A stretch of DNA of 64,000 nt from a bacterium (GTDB taxonomy: Bacteria; Auribacterota; Auribacteria; Auribacterales; Auribacteraceae), in contig JAHDNF010000006.1 of NCBI GenBank assembly GCA_018435605.1, positions 62,001 through 126,000 of the forward strand. The letters run 5' to 3'. Below, one piece after another: positions 27,496 through 35,246 of this stretch. The number at the start of each line of letters is the position of its first letter. Position 1 is the first letter of the stretch. The notes under the pieces are model-generated. The model did no database searches and was not told the DNA's origin. It was given only the letters and a program-made list of their open reading frames with translations. Both the position numbers and the translations under genes were made by a program.

Positions 27496-28467
27496 ATGGA
27501 AAATATACTTATTATAGGTGGCGCGGGTTTTATCGGCTCGCATTTGGCAGACCGGCTTATTGATATGAATCATAATGTAACTGTCTTCGATTCGCTTGAA
27601 CCGGTTGTTCATCCGGATGGCAGGCCGCCTGCTTATCTGAATCCGAAAATTCATCTTATAAAAGGTGATGTGTGCAATTTTTCGCACCTTAAACGTGTGA
27701 TCAAAGATAAAACCGTGATCGTGAATATGGCGGCTCATGTCGTCGACCGTTCTAATGAGATAAAACGGTATCTCGATACCAATGTAGGCGGCACGGCGAA
27801 TCTGATGGAATGCTTGCTCAATTCGGAAAACTGTTGCCGCAAGTTGATTCATGCGTCCATACTGCACAGGTCTACTCGCAAACTGTTCGCGTATCATCCT
27901 TTTTATTACATATCTAAAAAGGTTCAGGAAGAGAATATCTATAATTTTTCGCGCCTGTTTAAGTTTCCGGTCGTAATATTGCGCTACGCCGAGGTATACG
28001 GGATTCGCCAATCGCTTTCCGTAGGATTAGGCCCGATAGTAATGCGGATTCTGGAACAGAAGTTTGAAAAATTATTTTTAAAAAAAGAAAGTTACTCAAT
28101 AGATTTTATATCCGTTCATGACGCTGTCAGCGCAACTGTAAAAACTATTTTCGACAGTGTGGCTAACGGTAAGACATATGAGGTTGGAACAGCGCAACCT
28201 AAACACCTGCATGATGTTACATGTATGTTTTTGCAACACGTAAAGAAAAAATTACCGACATTGTACGTTCCCGAACAATCGCAGTGTTATGCACCGTCAT
28301 TTATTTGTAAAGCTGATATCGAGCTATTGCAACATGACCTTCAATTTCAACCGTCAGACACCCTGTCCGTCGATATACCCAAACTGGTAAATTGGCTTTT
28401 TTCACCGGAAGGTATAGATATAATTCAGACTGCCAAACAAAACCAAAAAATTACTCGGAGATGTTGA
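27496..28467 (+). CDS. Extended SDR: NAD-dependent epimerase/dehydratase
   Basis: 323 residues from ATG 27496, which has AGGGGA six bases before; the frame extends upstream to 27400 but without a site. NAD-binding turn GGAGFIGSHLADRL at 8-21, VFDSLEP as the acidic end of strand 2, VNMAAHVVDRSN, the active-site region HASILHRST, YYISK (YxxxK) and LRYAEVYGIRQ. This is the UDP-sugar 4-epimerase/dehydratase group; the Ser/Thr-rich S-x-x-VYG segment is altered to ILHRST, so activity is uncertain. It stands alone between the restriction-like gene and flgM. Confidence 0.8.
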   Translation: MENILIIGGAGFIGSHLADRLIDMNHNVTVFDSLEPVVHPDGRPPAYLNPKIHLIKGDVCNFSHLKRVIKDKTVIVNMAAHVVDRSNEIKRYLDTNVGGTANLMECLLNSENCCRKLIHASILHRSTRKLFAYHPFYYISKKVQEENIYNFSRLFKFPVVILRYAEVYGIRQSLSVGLGPIVMRILEQKFEKLFLKKESYSIDFISVHDAVSATVKTIFDSVANGKTYEVGTAQPKHLHDVTCMFLQHVKKKLPTLYVPEQSQCYAPSFICKADIELLQHDLQFQPSDTLSVDIPKLVNWLFSPEGIDIIQTAKQNQKITRRC

Positions 28468-28498
28468 AATTCTTCATAATCAATATGATAAGAATAAA

Positions 28499-28527
28499 TT
28501 GGCATATTTCTTGTGTGTATTTATACT
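28499..28527 (+). promoter_or_regulatory. Putative sigma-70-type promoter upstream of flgM
   Basis: TTGGCA (28499-28504), 17-bp spacer, TATACT (28522-28527). It would give a leader of about 180 nt before flgM, with a hairpin TCTTTGG/CCAAAGA at 28571-28587. It may be the constitutive partner of the sigma-28 promoter closer to the gene. Confidence 0.5.
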
Positions 28528-28657
28528 AAGAAAGGTGAAAAATTTTCTCGCAAGAGTCGAATTTGTAACTTCTTTGGATGCCAAAGAGTTATAATTATGG
28601 GTAGTGTTAAAGGATAAAAAATAACCATTTTGGAGGCTTAAACCGGCAATTTTTTCC

Positions 28658-28684
28658 TAAACAATTTTCTCGTTATACCGATAG
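28658..28684 (+). promoter_or_regulatory. Sigma-28 (FliA/SigD) type promoter of flgM
   Basis: TAAA at 28658-28661, exactly 15 bp, then ACCGATAG at 28677-28684, against the consensus TAAA-N15-GCCGATAA. The predicted transcript starts about 26 bp before the flgM ATG. Sigma-28 control of its own anti-sigma factor is the usual feedback arrangement. Confidence 0.7.
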
Positions 28685-28716
28685 TAGGGATGTCAGACAA
28701 AAAAGGAGATGTGGTT

Positions 28717-29022
28717 ATGGATATAAAGAATGTTGGCGATAAATTGACTCAGATCAACAATGGCGATATTCGCCGGTTGGATGCCAAGCACGACCAGAAA
28801 CGTGCTCAGGCAGGCAATAAGGTTGCCGGTATCCGTTCTGATGAAGTTTCTATATCTTCCGAGGCGTTGCAGGCATTGGAAGTCCAGCGGTATACCCGTT
28901 TGGCTAAACAGTTGCCGTCGGTTCGGGAAGATGTTCTGGATACCGTTCAAAACAGGATAAGCAACGGTTTTTATGATAACCCTGAGGTAGTCAGTAAAAC
29001 CGCTTTGAAGATGTTTGAATAG
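28717..29022 (+). CDS. flgM: Anti-sigma-28 factor FlgM
   Basis: 101 residues from ATG 28717, which has AAGGAG eight bases upstream; an ATG nine codons earlier lacks a site. The N-terminus is polar and flexible, and the C-terminal half shows the FlgM pattern DEVSISSEALQALEV, then VREDVLDTVQNRISNGFYDN and a final helix. FlgM holds sigma-28 inactive until the hook is complete and it is exported. It heads the flagellar locus but is cut off from flgF by folE on the other strand. Confidence 0.9.
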   Translation: MDIKNVGDKLTQINNGDIRRLDAKHDQKRAQAGNKVAGIRSDEVSISSEALQALEVQRYTRLAKQLPSVREDVLDTVQNRISNGFYDNPEVVSKTALKMFE

Positions 29023-29047
29023 GCTGTATTTCCATAAAAATATCATA

Positions 29048-29086
29048 ATGCGTTCTTGCCCTTATAGAGCAAGGACGCATTTTTTT
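29048..29086 (+). terminator. Rho-independent terminator after flgM
   Basis: ATGCGTTCTTGC (29048-29059) pairs with GCAAGGACGCAT (29069-29080), one T-G pair, followed by six Ts. The hairpin touches the end of folE on the other strand and could also end that transcript, though the A-run on that side is absent. Confidence 0.85.
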
Positions 29087-29642
29087 ATCTGTTAGGGCGC
29101 GGAATACGTAGCAAGTCGAGAAATTCCATGCGTGTAGCGCGTTGTGAACGAAATACGCCTAGCATTGAACTGGTGGTTGCGAAACTGTTTAGTTTCTTGA
29201 CACCTCTGATTACCATGCACATATGAGACGCTTCCATGACAACGCCGACGCCTAGCGGTTGCAGATATTTCATAAGTGATTCCGCTATTTGTGTGGTCAG
29301 TCGTTCTTGTATCTGCAATCGTCTGCTGAACGCTTCGACGATGCGCGGTATTTTGCTTAGCCCGATTACTTTGCCGTCCGGTATATAAGCGACATGGCAT
29401 TTACCTGAGAACGGCAGTAGATGATGTTCGCACAGGCTGAAGAAATCGATATCGCGTACTATTACCATTTCGTCGTACCGTTCTTCAAAAACCGCTCCGT
29501 TTATCAGTTCGTCGACATCAATTTTATAACCGCAAGTCAGATACTTATAGGCTTTCGCGACACGGCTGGGGGTTTTCAGCAGTCCTTCGCGTTTGGGGTC
29601 TTCGCCGATATACCGCAGAATCTGTTCTATTTCTTTTTCCAT
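29085..29642 (-). CDS. folE: GTP cyclohydrolase I
   Basis: 185 residues from the ATG at 29642 (GAGG seven bases before); the frame extends 14 codons upstream without a site. Type IA FolE marks: [24 protein letters not shown] (Zn-binding Cys and His), [27 protein letters not shown], and [13 protein letters not shown] (second Zn Cys). It converts GTP to 7,8-dihydroneopterin triphosphate for folate or for queuosine/deazapurine synthesis. It sits inverted inside the flagellar region, with no other folate gene near. Confidence 0.95.
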   Translation of the reverse strand: MEKEIEQILRYIGEDPKREGLLKTPSRVAKAYKYLTCGYKIDVDELINGAVFEERYDEMVIVRDIDFFSLCEHHLLPFSGKCHVAYIPDGKVIGLSKIPRIVEAFSRRLQIQERLTTQIAESLMKYLQPLGVGVVMEASHMCMVIRGVKKLNSFATTSSMLGVFRSQRATRMEFLDLLRIPRPNR

Positions 29643-29674
29643 ATAAAACCTCATTTTGCTGATATTGAAAAAAC

Positions 29675-29703
29675 ACCATACCATAAAACCGGAGATTCTT
29701 CAA
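29675..29703 (-). promoter_or_regulatory. Putative folE promoter
   Basis: On the - strand, TTGAAG (complement of 29698-29703), 17-bp spacer, TATGGT (complement of 29675-29680). Leader of about 27 nt to the folE ATG. Confidence 0.4.
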
Positions 29704-29926
29704 ATATAATTCTGTGCATTGATTATGATGTATCAAGCGGCGTAATTAGGCGGTGTCATATTATTAATCACTTGATGAAAAAAGAGATAGGAAAAAATTT
29801 CCGTGTGGCGCTTTTATATTTTACTTGATCAGTGGTCGCTTGTATGTATGTAAGTAATTGATATGAATAGCGAAAACTCTAGTAATATGGCCTTATGACG
29901 GGCTAGAGATGTTTTAAAATTTGTAC

Positions 29927-29942
29927 TGGCATGACTATTGCT
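29927..29942 (+). promoter_or_regulatory. Sigma-54 (RpoN) promoter of the flgF-led operon
   Basis: TGGCATG-N4-TTGCT: the -24 GG is at 29928-29929 and the -12 GC at 29940-29941, with the required 10 bp between. It closely matches the consensus TGGCAC-N5-TTGCW and lies about 41 bp before the flgF ATG. Confidence 0.8.
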
Positions 29943-29982
29943 CGAAATAGGCTTGGATTAAAGCGTACAAGGAGGCATTAAA

Positions 29983-30768
29983 ATGTTTGAAGGGTTATAT
30001 AATTCGGCATCGGGCATGGTTACGCAAGGAAAAATTCAGGAGGTCATATCTGGGAATATAGCGAAAGCTGTCATACCCGGTTATAAGCGTATTGTTCCGG
30101 TAGTTAAATCGTTTGATCGGGAACTGGATATATCATTGAAAGAATCCCGGTTGCTGAACGATCAGGTTGGCGGTGCGGATGTCAGCCGGTATCACACTGT
30201 ATTTGAAGCTGGCAACATGAAAGCGACCGAAAATCCGTTAGACTTGGCAATAGAGGGAGAAGGTTTTTTTACCATAAATATAAACGATAACGAGTATTAC
30301 ACCAGAAACGGAAGGTTTTCTATCAATAATGAAGGACAGTTGGTTACCCCGGAAGGATATCTAGTGATGGGCGACGGCGGGCCTATAGAAATAATTGATG
30401 GAAATGAAACGAATCCGGCTGTCACCCGCCGTATAAATATAAGTTCGACCGGTGATATCAGTATTCAGGTAGCAGGCCAAAACAATGAGCGTAAAGTTGG
30501 AAAACTTAAAATCGTGATGTTTGAGGATATCTCAAAATTGCAATCGTTAGGGCAGAGCGTATTTACCGCTGGTCGCGGCAGTGACCCGCAAATAATGGAT
30601 CGTCCGCGTATAGCGCAAGGGTATGTTGAAGAATCGAACGTGAACATACTTGACGAAATGGTATCAATGATAGCCAATATGCGTATTTATGAGACCAATC
30701 AGAGGGCTCTGAGCAATATGTCTAATGCATATAATAGAAGTATAAACGAGATAGGCAGAGTTAGTTAA
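29983..30768 (+). CDS. flgF: Flagellar basal-body rod protein FlgF
   Basis: 261 residues, AAGGAGG before the ATG. Rod/hook family ends are present: an N-terminal SASGMVTQGKIQEVISGNIA, where the usual A-N-x-x-T-x-G-Y-K motif is altered to NIAKAVIPGYK, a central DLAIEGEGFFTIN and YTRNGRFSIN, and C-terminal GYVEESNVNILDEMVSMIA and YETNQRALS. It forms the proximal rod under FlgG. Assignment as FlgF and not a second FlgG rests on its position before flgG and its weaker N-terminal motif. First gene after the sigma-54 promoter. Confidence 0.85.
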   Translation: MFEGLYNSASGMVTQGKIQEVISGNIAKAVIPGYKRIVPVVKSFDRELDISLKESRLLNDQVGGADVSRYHTVFEAGNMKATENPLDLAIEGEGFFTININDNEYYTRNGRFSINNEGQLVTPEGYLVMGDGGPIEIIDGNETNPAVTRRINISSTGDISIQVAGQNNERKVGKLKIVMFEDISKLQSLGQSVFTAGRGSDPQIMDRPRIAQGYVEESNVNILDEMVSMIANMRIYETNQRALSNMSNAYNRSINEIGRVS

Positions 30769-30780
30769 GGAGGAGCTTTT

Positions 30781-31563
30781 ATGTTAAGAGCGCTTTTCAC
30801 GTCATCTACAGGAATGAAGGCACAGCAATTGTACGTCGATACTATAGCCAATAATCTGGCTAACGTCAATACGACCGGATTTAAAAAAAGCAGAGTGGAC
30901 TTTCAAGATTTGATTTATCAGACACTCAAAGCCGGCGGGTCGGAAACCGCTGACGGCAATCAGGTTCCGGAAGGTATGCAGGTAGGGCTTGGCGTCAAGC
31001 CGGTTTCTATAGCCAAATTGTTCAGTCAGGGAACGATCAGCCTTACAGGAAACGATCTGGATTTCGCAATAGAAGGCGACGGTTTTTTTCAGATACTGCA
31101 ACCGAACGGTACGATAGCATATACCCGCGACGGGGCATTTAATATCGATGCCAACGGTAATCTTGTAACCAATGACGGTTTTTTTCTTGAACCGGCAATC
31201 AGTATACCTGCCAATGCCAAAAAAGTCAGTATCGGGCAGGACGGCTCGGTATCGGCGCTACTTGATGACAACACAATAGCCAATATAGGGCAGATAGAAA
31301 TAGCGACGTTTATCAATCCGTCCGGTTTGAGCGCAGAAGGTCGTAATTTGCTTATAGAGACAGCGGCATCTGGACCGCCGTCTACAGGGACGCCCGGGTT
31401 AGAGTCGCGCGGGACGCTTGCTCAAGGTTTCTTGGAGTTGTCCAATGTACAGCTGGTGGACGAATTGGTCAATATGATTATCGCGCAACGGGCTTACGAA
31501 GTTAATTCACGGGCAATCAGAACATCCGATGAAATGTTGCAAACGGCGAACCAACTTAGGTAA
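30781..31563 (+). CDS. flgG: Flagellar distal rod protein FlgG
   Basis: 260 residues, AAGGAGGAG before the ATG. Canonical: MLRALFTSSTGMKAQQ start, NNLANVNTTGFKKSRVDFQDL, DFAIEGDGFFQI, YTRDGAFNIDANGNLV, and QGFLELSNVQLVDELVNMI with AQRAYEVNSRAI at the end. It builds the distal rod that spans the peptidoglycan and passes the L and P rings. Length is as expected. Confidence 0.97.
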   Translation: MLRALFTSSTGMKAQQLYVDTIANNLANVNTTGFKKSRVDFQDLIYQTLKAGGSETADGNQVPEGMQVGLGVKPVSIAKLFSQGTISLTGNDLDFAIEGDGFFQILQPNGTIAYTRDGAFNIDANGNLVTNDGFFLEPAISIPANAKKVSIGQDGSVSALLDDNTIANIGQIEIATFINPSGLSAEGRNLLIETAASGPPSTGTPGLESRGTLAQGFLELSNVQLVDELVNMIIAQRAYEVNSRAIRTSDEMLQTANQLR

Positions 31564-31590
31564 CAGTTAGCAGATATAATGGGAGGAATG

Positions 31591-32580
31591 ATGCGTCTTA
31601 CATTCAAACTGATATTGATGATAGGCATATACTTTTTGTGCGTACGATTGCTGTATGCCGATTCGATTAGTATTCAAATGAAAGAAGATGTGCGTCTGAA
31701 CGGAACCGCTATTTGTCTTGGCGACATAGCCGTGGTACAGGGCGAAGACACGGTGCTTGTCCGTGCGCTTAAGGAAATACCGATCGCGCAGGTGCCTCAG
31801 TTGGAAACAGGCAAACGAAGCATATCTACTTCGGAAGTATTGATGCATATGCGCAAAATAGGTATCGAAGAATCCCGTATAAAGTTTTCCGGACCTTCGG
31901 TAGCGACCGTTTATCCCGAACTTCAAACAATACCGGCTCAGCATGTTTTTGACATAGTTACCGGATTTATCTATGAGAATATGCCGTGGGATCCGAACGA
32001 TGTAATAATGCATCCACAGCGTATGCCGGACGATATGGCAGTTGTATGCGGCGATGTGAGCTATGAAGTGATACCGCTTTCAAAAAATCAGTACATAGGA
32101 CAGTCACGGTACACGGTCATAATTTACGTAGACGGACAGATTCAGAAAAGCGTCAATATTTTTCTGGATATAGTTGTGTTCAAAGAAATACTTGTAGCCA
32201 GTAAGAAAATTGAGCGCGGTGAAATGATACTGCCGAGTAATGTTATGCGTCTGAGAAAAGAATTGCGGGCTAATACACAGGACGCGATAAGCGATCCGGC
32301 GCGGGTGCTTGGCATGATAGCGGCGCGAAGCATACCGGCGAATGGGATTCTCAAATCGTCGTATATAGAAATGCCGGTTATCGTACAAAGAAAGGATATG
32401 GTTCGAGTCTATTTGAAATCCGGCGGACTACTGATACAGTCGGTGGGGCTGGCAAGGGAAAGCGGGGTCATCGGTGACTATATCAAAGTTCAGAATATCG
32501 ATAGCCAAAAAATATTTTTCGCGCAGGTTACCGGTATTCGTGAAGTAACCGTAGATGCGAATGCGGGAGAAGCGTTATGA
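31591..32580 (+). CDS. flgA: P-ring assembly chaperone FlgA
   Basis: 329 residues from ATG 31591; three in-frame ATGs lie within 12 bp and GGAGG is best placed for the last. Signal peptide to about LLYADS. The C-terminal half is the SAF/FlgA domain: ERGEMILPSNVMRLRKEL, ARSIPANGILKSSYIE, then VRVYLKSGGLLIQSVGLARE. It is a periplasmic chaperone for FlgI. It is longer than gamma-proteobacterial FlgA (about 220) because of an N-terminal domain of about 120 residues. It overlaps flgH by 4 bp. Confidence 0.9.
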   Translation: MRLTFKLILMIGIYFLCVRLLYADSISIQMKEDVRLNGTAICLGDIAVVQGEDTVLVRALKEIPIAQVPQLETGKRSISTSEVLMHMRKIGIEESRIKFSGPSVATVYPELQTIPAQHVFDIVTGFIYENMPWDPNDVIMHPQRMPDDMAVVCGDVSYEVIPLSKNQYIGQSRYTVIIYVDGQIQKSVNIFLDIVVFKEILVASKKIERGEMILPSNVMRLRKELRANTQDAISDPARVLGMIAARSIPANGILKSSYIEMPVIVQRKDMVRVYLKSGGLLIQSVGLARESGVIGDYIKVQNIDSQKIFFAQVTGIREVTVDANAGEAL

Positions 32581-33194
32581 AAATTACAGTTTTATATATT
32601 ATGTTGTTTATGACGGTTTCCGGAGTATGCTACGCCGATTCGCTTTGGCGTAAGGAATACCATTCGCGAGGGTCTTTGTATACCGACGATAAAGCATCCC
32701 ATATCGGAGATATCGTAACTATAATCATTAGCGAAACGACCAGCGCCAAAAGTTCATCAAAAACCACTACGAATAAAGATGTGGCTAATGTAGGCGCAAT
32801 TACCAGCTGGTTTTATCCGTCCAACCCGCCGGAGTACATTGAGAAAGACAATGAAATGCCTAGTTGGAACTATAAAATCAACAAAGATTTCAGTGGCGGA
32901 GGCGAAATTACAGAGGGCGGCAGTTTTACGGCAAAAATTACCGCAAGGGTTATGGATGTACTACCCAACGACAACCTTCTTATACAGGGCAGTCGCGAAG
33001 TAACTGTTGCCGGTGAACGCAAAAGAATCGTTATATCCGGTACGGTGCGAAGAAGCGATATTCTGCCTGACAATACAATACCATCCAATTTAATTGCAGA
33101 TGCGAAAATATATTATGACGGAAAGGGGCCTATTGCGGATAACCAAAAACGTGGTTTTTTTACGTGGTTAAGGGACAGTTTTTCGTTGTTTTAA
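32577..33194 (+). CDS. flgH: Flagellar L-ring protein FlgH
   Basis: 205 residues with a signal peptide. Family marks: SLYTDDKASHIGDIVTIIISE, GGGEITEGGSFTAKIT, LPNDNLLIQGSREVTVAGE and the IVISGTVRRSDI/IPSNLIADAKIYY end. FlgH forms the outer-membrane ring and is normally a lipoprotein, yet here the only early Cys is in VSGVCYADS, which has Val at -1 and no proper lipobox. It may be cleaved by signal peptidase I and held by the ring fold itself. Start codon overlaps flgA. Confidence 0.95.
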   Translation: MKITVLYIMLFMTVSGVCYADSLWRKEYHSRGSLYTDDKASHIGDIVTIIISETTSAKSSSKTTTNKDVANVGAITSWFYPSNPPEYIEKDNEMPSWNYKINKDFSGGGEITEGGSFTAKITARVMDVLPNDNLLIQGSREVTVAGERKRIVISGTVRRSDILPDNTIPSNLIADAKIYYDGKGPIADNQKRGFFTWLRDSFSLF

Positions 33195-33214
33195 CATTAT
33201 GAGGAATAGAAGCT

Positions 33215-34348
33215 ATGAATAGATGCGGTAGGAAAATATTATGGCTGATTGTTTTGATGATTGTAGCAGGGTGCGCTACTACATTGTCTGCCGCGCCGCG
33301 TGTCAGGGTGAAAGATGTTGCCATCGTCGAGGGAGTCAGGTCGAACCATTTGTTCGGATACGGTCTTGTAATAGGTCTTGACGGGTCAGGAGATAGTAGC
33401 AGTACGGAATTTACCTTGCAGTCTGTAGCCTCAATGCTGTCAAAAATGGGTATTACGGTAGATCAGGATGATATTGATACAAAAAATGTCGCGGCTGTTA
33501 TGGTAACAGCTGAAATACCGGCATTTGCGAAATCGGGAACGCGAATTGACGTGTCGGTGTCTACTATAGGCAACGCTAAAAGTTTGTTCGGAGGAACGTT
33601 ACTGCTGACACCGCTACAGGCAGTTGATGGAGAAATTTATGCATTAGCGCAGGGACCTTTGTCTCTTGGAGGTTTCTCTTTCAGCGCGGGCGGCGGACAA
33701 GGCGGCGCGTCTGCTGTGAAAAATATTCCTACTTCGGCAGTTATTCCCAATGGGGCTCTTGTGGAAAAAGAGGTACCTTCTACAATCGTTAGAAACAGAA
33801 TGATAAATATTTCGCTCCGTCATCCGGATTTTACGTCGTCCAAACGGTTAAGCGACGCTATAAACGCTGTTTTTGCCGATGCCGCTACAGCCAAAGACGC
33901 CGCTACCGTGAGCGTTATAGTGCCAAACGATTTTCTGCTTCAGGAACGGTTGGTGCATTTTATTTCGTATCTGGAAAATCTTGTAATAGAACCGGATGCA
34001 GTGGCTAGGATAGTTATTAATGAACGCACAGGTACGATAGTTGCTGGTGCTAATGTGAGAATATCTACTGTCGCAGTGACGCACGGCAGTTTGAATGTGG
34101 TCATCAAATCGAAACCGGTTATTTCACAGCCGAATCCCTTTGGAGAAGGGGAAACGGTTGTAGAAGGCGATGTGGAGCTTGTCATAGAGGAGAAAGACAA
34201 TCCGCTTATGGTGGTGGAAGATGGGGTGACTATAGGTGATGTTGTAAACGCATTGAATTCGCTGGGGGCCTCGCCCAGAGACCTGATAGCTATTTTTGAG
34301 GCGATGAAGCAGGCTGGGGCTATTCAGGCTGAACTAGTGATTATGTAA
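33215..34348 (+). CDS. flgI: Flagellar P-ring protein FlgI
   Basis: 377 residues. After a signal sequence the mature part starts RVRVKDVAIVEGVRSNHLFG and continues GYGLVIGLDGSGD, LSKMGITVDQDDIDTKNVAA, and ends with DGVTIGDVVNALNSLG and PRDLIAIFEAMKQAGAI, all standard. It forms the periplasmic ring in the peptidoglycan layer. The signal sequence includes VAGC at 17-20, which reads as a lipobox, unusual for FlgI; a signal peptidase I site (LSA-AP) lies eight residues later. Confidence 0.96.
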   Translation: MNRCGRKILWLIVLMIVAGCATTLSAAPRVRVKDVAIVEGVRSNHLFGYGLVIGLDGSGDSSSTEFTLQSVASMLSKMGITVDQDDIDTKNVAAVMVTAEIPAFAKSGTRIDVSVSTIGNAKSLFGGTLLLTPLQAVDGEIYALAQGPLSLGGFSFSAGGGQGGASAVKNIPTSAVIPNGALVEKEVPSTIVRNRMINISLRHPDFTSSKRLSDAINAVFADAATAKDAATVSVIVPNDFLLQERLVHFISYLENLVIEPDAVARIVINERTGTIVAGANVRISTVAVTHGSLNVVIKSKPVISQPNPFGEGETVVEGDVELVIEEKDNPLMVVEDGVTIGDVVNALNSLGASPRDLIAIFEAMKQAGAIQAELVIM

Positions 34349-34358
34349 GAGGTGTAGA

Positions 34359-34742
34359 ATGGATATTATACCGCAACTCGGATCGCATGTGCCGTATGAA
34401 GATCATAAAACGCGCCTGTTGACACAGCAGGCGGCTGATGTGCGCCGGATAGCCGGCGATAATTCGCAAAAAGCGAAATTTCAGGAAGTGGCAAAAAATT
34501 TTGAATCGCTGTTTGTCAATTTACTTTTACAGCAGATGCGTAAGACCATACCTAAATCGGATTTGATCGACGGCGGGCATGGGCAGGAAATCTGGGAAGA
34601 CATGTTTTACGAGGAAATATCGAAACAGGCTACGCAAAACAATTCGCTTGGTATATCCGAATTGTTGATGAAAGAATTTCAGCGCCACATTACGGATACT
34701 GAACCGAACAACTCAAGTGAGGGAACTTATGAAAATCAGTAA
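34359..34742 (+). CDS. flgJ: Rod-binding protein, FlgJ N-terminal domain type
   Basis: 127 residues, rod-binding domain only: AKNFESLFVNLLLQQMRKTI, GGHGQEIWEDMFYEEISKQ and a terminal helix. The muramidase domain of enterobacterial FlgJ is absent, as in many other phyla, so another enzyme must open the peptidoglycan for the rod. It acts as a rod cap during export-driven assembly. It slightly overlaps the frame of the next gene. Confidence 0.85.
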   Translation: MDIIPQLGSHVPYEDHKTRLLTQQAADVRRIAGDNSQKAKFQEVAKNFESLFVNLLLQQMRKTIPKSDLIDGGHGQEIWEDMFYEEISKQATQNNSLGISELLMKEFQRHITDTEPNNSSEGTYENQ

Positions 34743-35241
34743 ACTCAGAATTCAGAAAATAGGGTCGCTACTTGAACAGGAACTATATATATATGACCGG
34801 CTTCATAAGGCGGCAAAATCAATTCAGGATCTGGTAGTTATTAATGACATAAATATGCTTAACAGTATGGTTGAGCAGGAAGACGCTCTATTTGCTCGTG
34901 CAGAGCTGTTACGGCAAGAGCGTCTGCAAATTATGTTGGAACTCAAAGACGAGTTGAATCTGTCTGACAGCGAGTTTGGGCTGGCGCGTTTGATGGAGTT
35001 TATGGATGAACAAGACGCGCGGGAAATTCACCGGTTGCGCGATGAATTGCTCGCTAGCATAAGCCGGCTTGATACTATCAATAGGATAAATCATGAACTG
35101 GTTGACTATTCGCTTAATTTGAACGCGCAGTTTATGAATCTGCTGGTCAACTTAGGCCAGAACAATCCGGTGTATCAGAAGTCCGGTATGCTAAAACAAC
35201 AGGCAAATGTTGCGCGTCGTTTGCTGGATAAAAAGGTGTAA
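34729..35241 (+). CDS. flgN: FlgN-type export chaperone
   Basis: 170 residues from ATG 34729 (AGGG five bases before), inside the flgJ end. Wholly alpha-helical: LLEQELYIYDRLHKAAKSIQ, then a long coiled coil and the C-terminal YSLNLNAQFMNLLVNLGQNN typical of FlgN. FlgN binds FlgK and FlgL and delivers them to the export gate; the flgK and flgL genes follow directly. Sequence similarity in this family is low, so the call leans on helical pattern and position. Confidence 0.8.
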   Translation: MKISKLRIQKIGSLLEQELYIYDRLHKAAKSIQDLVVINDINMLNSMVEQEDALFARAELLRQERLQIMLELKDELNLSDSEFGLARLMEFMDEQDAREIHRLRDELLASISRLDTINRINHELVDYSLNLNAQFMNLLVNLGQNNPVYQKSGMLKQQANVARRLLDKKV

Positions 35242-35246
35242 ATAAA

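Larger units (their letters stand above)
29643..29982. other. Divergent intergenic region between folE and flgF
   Basis: 340 bp without a gene. It holds a - strand promoter candidate for folE at 29675-29703 and the sigma-54 promoter of flgF at 29927-29942. The 200 bp between them would be the natural place for enhancer-binding-protein sites of a sigma-54 promoter; I see no clear repeated operator there. Confidence 0.6.

Noticed and set aside
28500-28515. TGGCATATTTCTTGTG read as a second sigma-54 promoter before flgM.
   Set aside because: The -12 dinucleotide is GT, not GC, and the same bases form a better TTGGCA-N17-TATACT sigma-70 promoter.
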